The translations under genes and the position numbers were made by a program. From the NCBI GenBank assembly GCA_050084515.1, contig CM114272.1:19592001-19656000 (forward strand): a DNA stretch of 64,000 nucleotides, in the 5' to 3' direction. Position 1 is the first letter of the stretch; each line of letters starts with the position of its first letter. The notes under the pieces are model-generated. The model was not told where the DNA came from, made no database searches, and saw only the letters and a program-made list of their open reading frames with translations. Below, in pieces: positions 1 to 13,544 of this stretch. The DNA comes from Blasia pusilla (Eukaryota; Marchantiophyta; Marchantiopsida; Blasiales).

Positions 1-192
1 AGCCGTTTGAACAACATTGCAGAGGCGAAGTACAACTCGTATTAGGGTGAGTGCTTGGCTACGATGTGGGTTTCGCACATTTAAGGTGTTACTTATTCGG
101 CAAACCCTTTACCATCATCATTGATCATCAACCACTAAAGTGATTGATGGAGTTCGACAAGCTTACAGGGAAGCTTGCAAGATGGGCTCTGT
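1..192 (+). pseudogene. Ty3/gypsy RNase H relic
   Basis: Frame-shifted translation gives the gypsy RNase H string NNIAEAKYNSY, a stop, then GECLA, and at 148-192 MEFDKLTGKLARW, with the DHQPLKWL site between them decayed. The same order occurs in the gypsy copy at 61520-61634 and, on the other strand, at 63158-63080, so this is the same family. The fragment runs off the left edge of the window and ends at a TA/GA microsatellite. It has in-frame stops (for example at 43-45) and frame-shifts and cannot be expressed as protein. Confidence 0.8.
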
Positions 193-197
193 TGTGT

Positions 198-219
198 GTG
201 TATATATATATATATACAT

Positions 220-261
<42 letters not shown>
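198..261. repeat. (TA)n(GA)n microsatellite
   Basis: A run of alternating TA at about 200-217 is followed by GA dinucleotides to about 261, broken by a single GG. It directly abuts the gypsy RNase H relic. Confidence 0.9.
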
Positions 262-3200
262 AGATGGGAAGTCCTTCGTATTTGGGAAGGCTTTATGGTC
301 CCTTCCTAAATTTCTAGAGAAGATCCATTTTGTCTTTATCCATATGGATAGAGTGAGTGACCTCCTCCCCAAATTTGTGTGTGCCTCTCTTATTGAAAAA
401 AGAAATCCTTGAAAATTTACTTAAAAAATTCCCCATCTTTTCTTCCCTTTCATTTTCAAATCTAATACTTTGAAAGAAACTCCTTATGAAAACCTTGCCT
501 TGTTCTCTTTCTTTCTTCCTCTTCCATCAAAAATTAGTTTTTATCTCTCCTTAAAAATTATAATTTGGGTTATCACCAAATATGTGTCAATTGTGATAAA
601 AACATAAAAACATATTTTATAAAATTTATATAATACATAAATTTGAAACTCTAAAAAAAACATTAGATTTAGTAATTTCGAAATATGCAAAAAGAAGACA
701 TGTGTTTAAGAGAATCTTACATTCCTAAACCCTTAATCGCTATTTTTGGGAAAAAAATAGATTTTGGTTGAATGCTTTATATGATGAAAATATAATATTT
801 ACATTAAAATTTAAAAATATTTTTTTAAGAAAAGAAAGACAAAAGGAAATTGGATATAGATCTTTCATAGAGTGTTATGTATTCAAAGGCCCGTAAAACA
901 TATAAAAATAAAAAAATTATTCACATTATTTTATGACATATTTTGTAACCTAACTTCTTAGGGAATTCTTAAAATTATCTCACAATTTTGAAACTTGCAT
1001 GGTTAATTTTTAATTTATAAAAAATATAAGATAATGCAAATGATAATATTTTGTATTTTAAGCAAGTCTTAAGGAAAACTTATATCAATTAATTTTGGAA
1101 TTGTAGCATGAAATTTTTCCATAAAGATGCTTTAAGATCTCTCACAAATTCTTTGTGAGAGATGAGAATCTTGTATGAATTGATATGATATTTGAAAGTA
1201 GACGATTAATTTTGGAATTTGAAAAAATGAACACTTGGCAACCAACGAACATTTTCCATTCATAAACCTTTAATAAGAAGAATAAGATGCATATTATTTC
1301 TTCCAAGCTTTCATTGTTTTAGAGAGGCAAGGTCCCTTTTTCATGAAGATAGAGGGGGGGGCGGGTAAAAGGAGAACACGGAAGTTCCCTCACAAAAATA
1401 CCTCTCTAAAGATGGACGTCTATTTTATCTTTTATGAAGAGATAGGTGTCCATTCTTCCCATGTCTTACCCTTTCACAAAAGCGGAAACACACATTGATG
1501 TTTGTACTTTCTTGCTTCAAGAGATGGATGTTCTTTTTTCCTCCTCTCTTGTTTTATGGAGGAGATGTCAAAAGAGATGGAGATAAAAACATTCCAAACA
1601 AAGATAGTAGAGAATAAAACCATCTCTCTTCCACAAGGATGTTTCTCCTACATTGTTGAAAGAAAAGGGGGGAGATGTCATGAACAAAGAAGGGGTGGAG
1701 GAGGAAATCACTCCATCATGGACAATGTCATTGCATAGGAAGTACATTAGTATTTTTGAATTCCATCTGTGAGGTATTTCAAAACCACGAGTTAACTACT
1801 TGATAAGACTAAAGTAATAATTAAAATTATTGAGATAATGGAGCAGATAATCAAACATTGATTTAGTTACCCCCGCTTAAAACGTGGCCTCTAGAACCAT
1901 CTCAAAAGAAGAGATGGTTGTATTCTCTACTATCTTTGTTTGGAATGTTTTTATCTTCCCCACAAATAATATTCTTGGTTATCATAAGGATGCATTAGAA
2001 TGTTTATTGGTTCCTTACATTTTGGTTGATTGACTATTGGGCCAGTAAATGTTTTTGATCTCTTAACATAGGTTTTTAATAGAATATGATCAAAAACTAC
2101 TCAATGAGTATAATTTTTTTTATTATGAATATAGTTTCAATATGCATCATAAGTTGAGAACTTCATAAAAAATTGTATTTGTGAGAATTAATGGTATAAA
2201 TACAAAGAGAAATTTCATCTTTTCCATTATGTAATGAATTTGGGTGAATTCCTATTGAATTTATATAAATCAATAAAATGAGTTTTGTAACATTTCAAGA
2301 GCCTTAGCTTAAGATGTGAGGGGGAAATGACTTCATGGGTCCCTAAGTTAAAACAAGACACAAAATAAATTGATGCAAGGAGAGGAGAAAGGAAAAATCG
2401 TGTGATAACTCAAAAAGAGCTTAACAAGAAGTCAAGGAAGGATGAGTTATTTTTTTTATAAAATAATTTTATAAGAAATCAGGAGGAATTTTTCAGAAGA
2501 ACTGAAGAGCTTCAAGGTAGATCTGTTATGGGTTGTGTTACCTTACGTTAAGAAAAGAAGCATGAAGGAGAGGAAGAGGAAGCCATTCGTTGAACTAAGC
2601 CAAAAGCTTTTCTTCAAGGAAGGCTCCATGACAGGCAAAGCCTCTTTAGTAAACTCCAGAAGTTAATCGGTGAGGGTTCACGGTAAATCAGAGATCGAAT
2701 AGAGTGAGGAGGGAGATGGTGCTAAATTTGGTGTCCAAGAATATTCATAGGTTGATTGATTGGAGTCCGATTTCTCATTAAGGGGAAGAACATGGAGTGT
2801 GCACTCTCCGTGAGAGTGAGTGGCACATCTCTTGCGAAGGCTTGCTTAGGGATTTCAAGGTTGGAATTGAGGAAAGATGGGACAATTTACACTATCAAAC
2901 TACTAGATGGGATGCAGAGATATGGGTGAGATGAAATCTATGAAGTAAGTGGCTAAGGAGTTGATTGTAAGGCCCAAGTGACGATCAAGCAGTTGGGGTT
3001 CCTCTTCAACAATCCAATGAAGTCCAATACTTTCAATAAGTATGAGATTAAGAACATATGTGATGTCGAGTTTAAGATATTTATTAAGGTTCTTCCATCC
3101 ATGTTTTCTTTGAGCTGACCTACAAGGATACATAGAAATCACCTTTTTTTTTTATCGAGAAGCATGGGAGAATAAATTGGTAAATTGGGGACCATACGTT

Positions 3201-4310
3201 TGTGGAGCACTGCAACAGCAAGTCTCAGACCTATTGGAGAAGAACGCTCAAGCTACATATGTAGGAGCCTAAAGAATGGGGGATCAAAAGTTGAGTTACA
3301 AGGATATTTGAATGAGGATATTGAAATTATATGTGCCAATGAAGAATAAGTAAGAGTAGAAGAGATGCAACCAAAAGAGGTAGGCTCTTTGCATGCAGTC
3401 AAAAGTTATAATCAGAAGAGAAGAAGATAATCAATTTGACTATTACAGGAAGATGAAGAGGTCAAAGTGGTTTGATGGAATGAATTAGAAGACATGCATG
3501 TGCCAACTCTCGTATCATTGGAATAGGATATTTAGGAAGAACCAACTCTTTGGAAGATAAAAATAACATGCTTATGGAGTTGGAAGATAAGCGGAGCAAT
3601 GTTATGGTAGATTTCAGTGGTAGAGCACTGGAGGATCATAGCAAGTTGAAAGTTACTATATAATGGTAGATATGGTAGATTCTTCGATATTGGCAATAAA
3701 ATAGGAGAATAAGGTAGAAACAAAATATCTTTTTAGTTAACAACAATAGTGGAGCGTGACATTCCTTTAGAGAAGAAGTTGAAGGCACATAACATTGATG
3801 TGCTCATAGCTTAAAACCAAAGATTAAAGGAGAAATTGGCCAATCCGACTTTGTCATGGTTGGGTGGAAAGCTGCAAGAGATCTCAATAAGGGAGAGAAA
3901 TCAGGGATTATGAAGATTTGTGCCTATCTAGTTAACCCATGTTATGTAGCCTAGATAAGGAAGTAGAAGCCGATTGTGAGGGATCTTCTTTGAATGTAAA
4001 ACTAGAAGATACTTAATAATGAAGGACATGCATCATAGAGTCTATTCTTTACTTTCCCTAGCTTCACCTCAAAGCTCTCCCAACCTTGAGCATTGCAAGT
4101 GGAAGATTTAGATTGAGTCCCAAAGACTCCACCGGTTGCGCGTTCTGTAGGTAGCCAAGAAGCCTCCAATCCATGATTGGATCGAGTCTTCCCAAGTAGG
4201 TAGCGTTATCTCTGAAGCCTCTTCCCCAAGCCTTGAACAATTTTCCCAAGTTGCTCACCTAGATTGGAGGGCGTGAGTTAATTCCTCAAAGTTTATCCTT
4301 TAGCTCCAAC
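262..4310. other. AT-rich intergenic DNA, no gene recognised
   Basis: No sustained reading frame longer than about 80 codons and no recognisable domain on either strand. From about 2340 to 4020 short protein-like stretches in shifting frames suggest an old decayed retroelement, but I cannot assign a family. A perfect 12-bp hairpin lies at 1137-1163. Confidence 0.5.
1137..1163. repeat. Perfect 12-bp inverted repeat, 3-nt loop
   Basis: ATCTCTCACAAA (1137-1148), loop TTC, then the exact complement TTTGTGAGAGAT (1152-1163). It is not next to any recognised gene. Confidence 0.85.
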
Positions 4311-4312
4311 CA

Positions 4313-4808
4313 AAAACTCTATGGGTACTTTTGGGGTTCTTCGGGGGTACCCCACCTTCTTCATTGTCCTCCTCAGACCCTTCATTTTGGCCCTCAACTG
4401 AAACGTGGTTTGCAACCTACATACCAACGTTTGATGAATTATCCATTCGAATGGCTTGGCATAGGCTTCTTGTCACTTATGCAACTCTCGGCTCCCCAAA
4501 TGCATCTTTTCATGATTAGTTCTTGGTTCAAGGGCTTGAGGGTAGAGAGGAGAATGCCCCCCCCAAAAAAAAAAAAAAAAAAAAAAAAAACAAAAACAAA
4601 CTAAAAAAAAACTCTATGGGTACTTTTGGGGTTCTTCGGAGGAACCCCACCTTCCTCATTGTCCTCCTCAGACCCTTGATTTTGGCCCTCAACTCAAACG
4701 TGGTTTGCAACCTATATACCAACGTTTGACTAATTATCCATCAAGATGGCTTGGCATAGGCTTCTTGTAACTTTGCAACCCTCGGCTCCCCAAATGCATC
4801 TTTTTCAT
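4313..4808. repeat. Two-copy direct duplication of about 200 bp
   Basis: The block beginning ACTCTATGGGTACTTTTGGG at about 4316 recurs from about 4610 with scattered substitutions. Both copies end near CCCCAAATGCATCTTTT. The copies are separated by a C7 run and a long A-rich tract (4558-4608). No coding content is evident. Confidence 0.85.
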
Positions 4809-5089
4809 TTTGTGACTAGTCTCCTGGCGTCTCGCTCATCTTGACTACTCACATGTTCCTTGCTTCTTGCTCTTGACTTGGCGCTTGGCTCAAAGGTCTC
4901 AAACCTTGTTTATCTTCATTTTGTCCTTGTGAGTAGCTATGCCCCTTTCTCAGTTAAGGCTAGTCGTAAGATACGTGCGCATCTCGCGTAGCATTAGTCA
5001 TGTGGTCGGTTACTCTGCCCTTCCTAGTATTGCAATTAGCTAGTCTAAGTTGTAACTTAGGTGGATGTCACCAAGGTCTTTCCTCCTTG

Positions 5090-5401
5090 TGTGGAAAACT
5101 GCTAAACAATCATAACTGGTGGAAAATGGCTCACACACACACACACCACCATGGAGAACAAAATTTGCAATGAGAGAATGAGTGGAGGCTGGTCCTCTTC
5201 TCAATTATATAGGGTATGTACAAGCAATCCTAACCCTATCCTTAACCATTGTCTCGAGTTAGCCTAATCGTGATTAACTAATCCTAGTTAAGATAATCGT
5301 GCTTAAGTGACTAACTAAGATTAAGCTTCCCTACTTCGTGTGAGTGCCAAATGTAGCAGTTCAGGTGTCTCATGAGCTTGATTGTAACTCAATCTTCAAT
5401 A
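5090..5401 (-). repeat. Copia 3' LTR
   Basis: 312 bp, near-identical to 10075-10386. Its plus-strand start is TGTGGAAAAC and its end TTCAATA. It contains a short CA repeat and, on the minus strand, a TATA-like CCCTATATAATTG. Confidence 0.95.
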
Positions 5402-7197
5402 CTCCCTCTCAAACTCATATTGATATCTCTAACACCTAAATCCTTTCTAAACATCTCAAACTTATCTCTAGACAATGCCTTTGTAAAGATGTCACCAATT
5501 TTCTGATCTGTACCTATATACATAAGATCAATTTCTCCTACAAGCACTTTCTCTCTGATAAAATGATAGTGCACCTCAACATGCTTTGTACGAGCATGAA
5601 ACATAGGGTTATTAGCAAGCTTGATGCTCATAATATTGTATGCATATATTACACTAGGTCCTAAGTTACTAACACCAATCTCAACAAGTAATCAATGAAG
5701 CCACACCGCCTTACATGCTGCATTGGTTGCTCCTCTGTACTCAACCTCTGTTGAAGATAAAGTAACTGTAGGTTGTTTCTTTGAAGCCAAACTTACAGCT
5801 GCGCTTCCCAAAGTAAATGAATAACCAGATGTGGAGTGTCGATTAGAGACGCTTCCTGCCCGATCAACATATGTGAATCCCTGTAATTGAAAACTTGGAG
5901 AAGGTTCAAATTGAAGCCCGAATTGAATAGAGAATTTCACATATCGCATAATCCTCCTCACAGCATCAAGGTGAGGTTTTCGAGGTGCTTCCATAAAATG
6001 GTTCACTATACCAACAGCATAGCTCAAATCTGGTTTGGTTATAGTTAGATAGATCAAACTTCCAACCATGCGCCTGTACATATTAGAATCTGCAAACAGC
6101 TCTCCTTCATCCATTCTTAGCTTCACGCTCTGGTCCAACGATGTAGAGATTGGCTTACAATCCGTCATATGATATTTTGAAAGCATATGAAGAGCATATT
6201 ATCGTTGTAGTAACCACATGCTCTTTCCAACCTTGATAAACTAAATACCAAGGAAGTACTTGAGTTCTCCCAAGTCCTTCATATCAAATTCTGCTTGTAA
6301 CTTAAGTTGTACAATTTCTTCAGTATTCCCAATAATCAAGGGATCGTCAACATACAACACAATGACAACTGTATGATCTTGTCCTCTCAAGACATATAAC
6401 GAGGAGTCAAAATCACATACCCTAAAACCTTACTCTTGTAGGACGTATGTAATCTTGCCATACCAAGCTCTTGGAGCTTGTTTGAGCCCGTATAGAGCTT
6501 TCTTCAACCTGCATACGCGAAATGGAAACTTGGGATGCTCGTATCCAAGTGGTTGAGTCATATATACCTCCTCGTATAGATCTCCATTCAAGAAGGCATT
6601 CTTGACGTCCATGTGATGTAATCTCCACTTCTTACTTACTATAACTGCAACCACTGTTCTCGTAGTCGCCATCTTTGCAACATGGCTAAATGTTTCCTCA
6701 TAATCGATACCATATTGTTGTGCATAGCCCTTAGCCATCAATCTCGCTTTGTATCTATTAATTGTACCATCTTGATTGCGCTTGATTTTGTAAACCCATT
6801 TGCAACCAATAGCTTCCTTACCGGAAGGTATATGAACCAGCTCCCATGTTTATTGATGTCTTAATGCAATAAGCTCTTCCTCCATAGCTTCAATCCATTC
6901 GGCTTTACTCGCAGCTTCTTCAAAATAACTCGGCTCCTGCTCTTGAAAGGTAGTCATCATATATGCATAATGTGTCGTAAGAAAACCTTCATTTATGAAT
7001 CTATGAACTGGATGTGTAACTCTACTTGATCTAGAAAGTTGTTGTTCAGAGGTAGATGCCTCTGACACCTGACTCGAGCTCTGACTATTGTTAACAGACT
7101 GAATATGTACTCTTACCGTCCATGGACTCGTAGATTTAATGGATGAATCTAGGACCTCTCCTAATTCTGCACTAGTACTTGGGGACGTTGAAGACAA
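5389..7197 (-). pseudogene. Copia reverse transcriptase and RNase H, broken
   Basis: In minus-strand order: the end of the integrase linker, then reverse transcriptase ([20 protein letters not shown] about 6600-6540; [16 protein letters not shown] about 6500-6450; catalytic YVDD at 6354-6343), then RNase H (ASKKQPTVTLSSTEVEYRG about 5805-5735) and the C-terminal HARTKHVEVHYHFIREKV and DIFTKAL segments (about 5610-5460). This is the polymerase that copies the element RNA into DNA inside virus-like particles. Stops and frame-shifts split it near 6845, 6420, 6190 and 5650. Confidence 0.93.
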
Positions 7198-7288
7198 TGT
7201 CTATTGGTTTATAGTCATATTCTTCCCCTCAACAGACAAGTTTAGAGGTGGAATAGGCTCAGATGGAGCATACCATGACTTTAGCTCA

Positions 7289-8575
7289 TCAAAAGACAAC
7301 ATCCCGACTAATAATAAGCTGCCTAGAGGATGGAATATAGCACTTATATCCCTTAGTTCCATCAGCATAGCCAATGAAAATACATCTTTCAGACTTGGGG
7401 TCTAATTTTTGACGTTTCTCAGAAGGAACATGAGCATAACAGATATAGCCAAATACTTTCAAGAAGGAAAAATCAGGTTTACTTCCTGTGAAGACTTCGA
7501 ATGGAGTTTTATCATGAACTTCTACTGTTGGAGTTCGGTTGATTAAGAAGATTGCACATGCTACAGCCTCTGCCCAATACACCTTAGGCGTGTTCTTCTC
7601 ATTCAGCATAGTTCGTGCCGCTTCAGCAATATGTCGATTTTTCCTCTCAACCACTCCATTTTGTTATGGAATGTAGCGTCTAATCACTTGACGTTGGATG
7701 CCATTCTGACGTAAATAGTCATCAAACTCTATTGAAAGATACTCTCGTCCTCCATCACAACGCAATTTCAAAATGTGTTGTCTAGTCTACTTCTCTACTA
7801 GAACTCTGAATGTTTGGAACACTGAGAAAACCTATGACTTGACTTTGCAAAAGTATACCCGTATATACCTAGAGAAGTCATCAATAAATGAAACAAAGTA
7901 CTGAAAACCACTAAGGCTCTGTTGTGATGCTATCCACACGTCAGTGTGGATCAACTCCAATATCTTGGATGCTCTTCTACCTTACTTTGGAAAAGGAAAT
8001 CTAGCTTGTTTTCCAAATTGGCAAGTAGGACATACCTCTAACGTAGCAGGACTTACTAATTTAGGGAGTCCCATTACTATATTAGATGATGAAAGACTCT
8101 GTAATCTTTGAAGATTCATATGTCCAATTCTTTTATGCCACACATTTAGATCTGTGACTTGTTGGCCGGTTTGACCATACATTGTTGTTTGAATCTCTAG
8201 AAACATCTAATTTGAATATTCTACCAGATCTAGTTTCTTTGGCTATCGTAGTTTGGTCATCCATTGTTTCAATGAAACAACCATCTGCGTTAAACTTCAC
8301 TTGATAATCCTGTTCTACTATCTGTCCTACAGAGATCAGATTTCTTGCAATGGTAGGAAGATAGAGAACATTTCCAAGAGCACAAAGACCATCCGATGTT
8401 ATTGAAACTTTACCACTATGCGTGATATGATGTTGAGTGTCATCTCTTGTGAGCACAATTTCAGGATCTTTCACCGGCTCCAAACTACTGAACCATTTCG
8501 CTTGTGAGGTCATTTGATTTGATGCAGTGGAGTCAATGTACCAATCTATTGTCGAGTCTTTCTAGATCATTGCTC
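7289..8575 (-). pseudogene. Copia protease and integrase, broken
   Basis: The aspartic protease active site reads WYIDSTAS, with D-S-T at 8534-8526. Downstream on the minus strand is the GAG-pre-integrase zinc-binding region (HKRIGHMNLQRL ... VCPTCQFGKQ, about 8140-8000), then the integrase core, with MVERKNRHIAEAARTML at 7654-7604 and the conserved KVFGYICYAHVPSEKRQKLD segment about 7465-7405. The integrase joins element cDNA to host DNA. Stops interrupt the core around 7980-7660. Confidence 0.9.
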
Positions 8576-9575
8576 CCATATGATGAGTCATGACCAAGAG
8601 ATGCTCCGTTTGTAAATGTTGTTGTTCTTGATATTGCTCTTGGTGTTGTTGCTCCACATAGTTTTGTTGCTATAAGGCTCCTATTCTCATATCTGCCTTC
8701 TTCTTGAAGCAAAACTTTGCGTAGTGACCCTTTATCCCACAGTAATTGCAAGGTCCAAGAACCCTCTACTACTGACCTCGACCTCAACGGTTTCCACCAT
8801 CACCATCATGTGATTGTGTTTGGTACTGGTTCGTAGTTGATTGAGTGACGTTATATCAAGTATCTCTTCCTCCATATACTTGATATCCACCATGACTACG
8901 GAAGTTTCTGCCATGATCCCTGCCTTTGTTTGATCCATAACCTGCAAATAGCGCACTCTCTTGCAAACTAGACGAGCTACCGCTATCTACTAGGCGAATC
9001 TCTTCACTGATCAACATAGGAACTAACTCTTGAAAGGTTGTATACTTCTCTCTCACATAGATAGAGGTCTCAAAGGACTTGTAATTCCTTGGAAGGCCTT
9101 GAAGAGTGAATAAGATCAGATCATCATCTTCTATTGTCACTCCAATGCTATTCAACTGATCAACAATATGTCTGATACTCAAAATATAATCATTGATGCT
9201 CTGCGATCATTTCCTCACTTCGTTCAATTGTTATTTCAATTGAAGCTTTCTGGCCTTTGTAGATGTATGGAACAGCTTTTACAATCCATCTTAGGACTCC
9301 TTCGGAATATCAACATCTTGGATGTGACCTATAATTGGCAAACTGATTGTTATTGAAATGTAGTGGATTACTTGTCTTGCGCGTTTGTTCCAAGCGCGAA
9401 CATTCAAGTCTGTTGAGTCACCTTCTGGCTTGGCCTTATCACCTGTGATAATCTCCCATAGTTCTTGACCCATGAGAAATTGTTTCATGCGAAACTTCCA
9501 AACATTGTAATTCTGCTTGTCTAGCTTCTCGTCTGTGATTGTTGTTGAGGAATACTCCATGATAAACGATTTCAC
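8533..9575 (-). pseudogene. Copia gag (UBN2-type) with CCHC zinc knuckle
   Basis: The N-terminal part, about 9575-8860, has the plant copia gag layout (DKQNYNVWKFRMKQFL near 9530; later GLPRNYKSFETSI). A zinc knuckle, CNYCGIKGHYAKFC (C-x2-C-x4-H-x4-C), is at 8750-8709 and binds element RNA in the capsid. The frame is broken by several stops and at least two shifts, near 9290 and 8860. Confidence 0.9.
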
Positions 9576-10062
9576 TCACAAAAAATATAATTTCAGGCTT
9601 TCTACTGCTCCAATTGAAGCATAGACCACTCCTACACAGAAATCGACCTGAAATTTTCCAAAATTGATCAAATGTATGAAAGAGCTAGTCGAAATTGGCC
9701 TGTAGAGAGCAAATTGCACAACTTTTCTTCACTAGTTGCACTTTCCTACACTGAAATTTTTGCTGCATGAGCTCAGAGTGTCAAAATTGAGCGATTTTGG
9801 GTGCGTTGGAAAGCTCTCGATTAGCTCTACAAGACAATTAGAAAAGCCTTTGACATCATTCTAGCCGAGGCGAATCCTGACCTGAATCAACCGGGAAAGC
9901 CCTAAAAAATGCCTCCAAAGTTTTATCACTATCAAAGCTCCACTTGAAATCTGCACCCACTGAGCTCAAAGTAAAATTTCCTTCTCCCAAACTGAAAATT
10001 TTCCTTCTCTTGCCTTTCTTCTCTCTTCAAACACCAAGTATTTCAAGTGATGTTCTACTCCC

Positions 10063-10074
10063 GCTCTGATACCA
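10063..10074 (-). other. Copia primer-binding site (tRNA-iMet type)
   Basis: Minus-strand TGGTATCAGAGC lies directly inside the 5' LTR. It is complementary to the 3' end of initiator methionine tRNA, the usual primer for plant copia reverse transcription. Confidence 0.93.
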
Positions 10075-10386
10075 TGTGGAAAACTACTAAACAAGCATAA
10101 TTGGTGGAAAACGGCTCTCACACACACACACCACCATGGAGAACAAAATTTGCAATGAGAGAATGAGTGGAGGTTGGTCCTCTTCTCAATTATATAGGGT
10201 ATGTACAAGCAACCCTAACCCTATCCTTAACTATTGTCTCGAGTTAGCCTAATTATGATTAACTAACCCTAGTTAAGATAATTATGCTTAAGTGACTAAC
10301 CAAGATTAAGCTTCCCTACTTCGTGTGAGTGCCAAATGTAGCAGTTCAGGTGTCTCGTGAGCTTGATTGTAACTCAATCTTCAATA
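10075..10386 (-). repeat. Copia 5' LTR
   Basis: 312 bp, paired with 5090-5401. It abuts the primer-binding site and carries the presumed promoter, with a minus-strand TATA-like box near 10196-10184. Confidence 0.95.
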
Positions 10387-10391
10387 TCTTG

Positions 10392-11639
10392 AACCTGCGA
10401 TCATGACCCGCTTCTTGGGTCCTCCTTGGTGTGGAATCATAAACTTTGTTATACGCGACGATATGACATGTAATTGGATAAGTTTATGAATAAAGTATAG
10501 TAGTTTTGTTGGTATGTGTTTCATGGGTAAATATTTCTTAGTCTCAAGTTTATCGAGAAATTTGATATTACCTAAGTTATTCCGGGAGGAAGGATTAAAT
10601 TCATGTTACCAAAATATCCTTGAGGAGAGGTGTGAGAGTGAGTTAGTGAGTTACTCACCTCCATAAGATAATTTTGAAGAAAAACCGTTTTTATAAGAAA
10701 AACTTATATAGAAATGTAAGCAAGAAAGAAGAGGTGTGCAGTATTGGACTTCTTCATTATAGATTGAAATTCAATTTAAGCCCAGAGTAGTAATATCCGA
10801 ATAGACAAGAAAAGTCGCCTTAATTAAACTCTTGAAGGAAATGATAATGGGAGGAGGACTGAATGTGTAATTGGTAAGAAGACGGAAGACTGAACGTAAA
10901 AAAATAATGAAAACTATTAAACTTGCCTTGAAGAAGATTAATATAAATTATAACACAGTTTCCTTTCGCAATGAATCCAAATTGGGTAGAATTCTTATTT
11001 AATTCTATTTCTGAATTGTGACAAAAGCGAATTGAATGATGCATCAAAAATCGGATGAGCAATATCTAGTAAATTATCTTGTTACATTGCATATGACAAC
11101 ATTATTACAATGCCCACCATGTAAAAAAATTTATTGAAAAGGTTTGGCCAATCTACACCTCAAAAACTCAAATGGAACCCACTCCTATGGATACTCGGGA
11201 CCTAGGTACTAGCTCGTAGGTCATACTCTCAAAAGATCTAATAGTGTGGAATAGAAGGATAGAAAAAAAAAGTTTATAAAATTTTGAATAACATTTGTCT
11301 TAGAGAACTAGAGTGTAGATTTCATTATTATTTTTTAATTATTTCCATTCATGATTTTGTTTCTTTCTCTTTCAAAAGCTTCTAAATTTTCTTATGCAAA
11401 TCAAAATTGAAAGAAATTGAAGTTTTTTAATTCTCATTTGAGCTCTTTCTATGCATTGTAGAGATCTGCGGGTCCTTGAATCTAAGCTTCCATCTCTCTA
11501 AGTTCTTGAATTTCTCTAAAGTAAATCAGAGCTCCTTGCATGAACGAGCGTACTAAGCTAACTACGTAGCTTAAGTTTTCCCTATTAATAGTGTTATATA
11601 TATATATATACAAGCAAATATCCATCATCAACTTTTAAC
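10392..11639. other. Spacer between the two copia copies
   Basis: AT-rich DNA with no recognisable coding or RNA gene. A short TA repeat lies at about 11596-11611. Confidence 0.5.
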
Positions 11640-13544
11640 TTTGTATTATCATCTAACAACCTAGAGAATGGTTTACAAGACGTCATACCATATTTTGAAA
11701 CCTTGTGGAAAACATATTATCATTGTAATGACCACATGCTCTCTCCAACCCTAGCAAACCTAATGCCAACTAAATACTTGAGTTCTCCTGACACCATATG
11801 AAAATTCGCTTGTAGCTATTTGTGAGTTGTTCTACCGTATCCTTAGTACGCCCAATAATCATGAGATCATCAACATGCAATACAATGATAATCGTATGAC
11901 CTTCTCTCAAGACATAAAGCGAGGAATTGTAATTTATAACTAGACATAATAAATCCAAGCTCTCATAGGACGTATGTAATTTTGTTATAGCATGCTCGTA
12001 GAGCTTGCTTGAGCCCATATAGGGGTTTATTTAATTTGCATACGTGAAATTGAAACTCTTGATGTTCATATTGAGATACAAATTTGTAATCAAGAAGGCA
12101 TTCTTGATATCTGTGTGAATTAATCTCTATTTCTTACTTATTATAACTGCAACAGTATTTCTCGTAATCTCTATCTATGGAACAAGGCCTAATATCTCAT
12201 CGTATTCAATAACATCTTTTATGCATAGCCTTAACTATAAACTTGGATTTGTACGTATTTTTTGTACCATTTGTAACTAACAACTTTCTTACTACAAGGT
12301 ATATCAACCAACTCCTAGGTTTATTGATATTGTTATGCAACAAGCTTTTTCTCCATATCTTTAATCCATTCGATCTTACATGCATCTTCATCAAAATAAC
12401 TCGATTCTTGTTCTTAAAGGATATTCATCGATATTATATATGCATGATGTGTTGTAGAAAATCCCTCATTTATGAATCTATGAATAAAATGTATGACTAT
12501 ACTTGATCTATGAAGTTTTTTTAAGAAGTGGATGTCTCTAATATCTAACTTGAGTTATAACTAGTGTCAATAGACTAAATGCGTCATCTTCTGGACCCTG
12601 GATTGATAGATTTAATTGAGGAATATATGACCTCTCTTGATCTTATAATAGTAGTTGGGGAATTTATAGGCAATTTTTTTGTTGATTTATAGTCATATTC
12701 TCCCCCTCAATAAACATATCTTAAGGTAGAATAGGCTCATATGGATCATATTATGACTTCAACTAATTAAAAATAGCATCGAGACGTATAATCAATATCC
12801 TAGAGGATGGAATGGAGCATTTATGTCCCTTAGTTCCATCGACATAGCCAATAATATTCATCTCTCATAATTATGATCTAATTTATGACGTTTTTTAAGG
12901 AACATGAGCACAAAAAATCCAACCAAAGACTTTCAAGAATGAAAAACTAGATTTTTTTCTTATAAATATTTCCAATGGAGTCTTATCAGGAGGTCTTGTT
13001 GTTGGATTTGGATTGGTCAAGAAGATCATGCACACTACACAAATTTTCCAATACAACTTCAACATATTCTTCTCGTTTAGCATAACACATGTTTACTCAT
13101 AAATATATTGATTCTTCTGCTCACCCATTTCATTTTGTTTTGGAGTGTTAATGGTGGCTTGTCATTGTCATAGAGTCTTTCTTGACCATTGCTCCTATAT
13201 GATGAGTCAAAGCCAAAAGATGCTAAGTTTGTTAGTATTTTGTCCATAGTATTGCACTTGATGTTGTTGTTCAACATAATTATGTTGTTATAAGACTCTT
13301 GTTCTCATATCTAACTTCTTCTTGAAGAAAACTTTGCATAACAACTCTTCGTCTCACACTAATTGTAAGATTCAGGAACACTTTGTTGTTGATCTTGATC
13401 CCAACGGTTTCCACCATCATCACCTTGTGATTGTGTTTGGTATTGGTTCAAAGTTGATTGAATGAAGTTATATTGAGTGCCTCTTCCTTCATATCCTTAA
13501 TATCCACCACCACCACAAAAGTTTCTACCACAAAATCTACCTCA

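Larger units (their letters stand above)
5090..10386 (-). mobile_element. Complete Ty1/copia LTR retrotransposon, decayed
   Basis: Two 312-bp LTRs (5090-5401 and 10075-10386) bracket gag, protease, integrase, reverse transcriptase and RNase H in copia order, read on the minus strand. The primer-binding site TGGTATCAGAGC (10074-10063) matches the initiator-Met tRNA primer usual in plant copia elements. A purine-rich tract precedes the 3' LTR (about 5402-5413). Possible 5-bp target duplication: CCTTG (5085-5089) against TCTTG (10387-10391), one mismatch. I count about 15 LTR differences in 312 bp (roughly 95% identity), mostly transitions. The coding region has many stops and frame-shifts, so it is non-autonomous now. 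Confidence 0.95.

Noticed and set aside
4523-4729. Lysine-rich open frames across the A-rich tract
   Set aside because: They only reflect translation of a long A run between two duplicated blocks.
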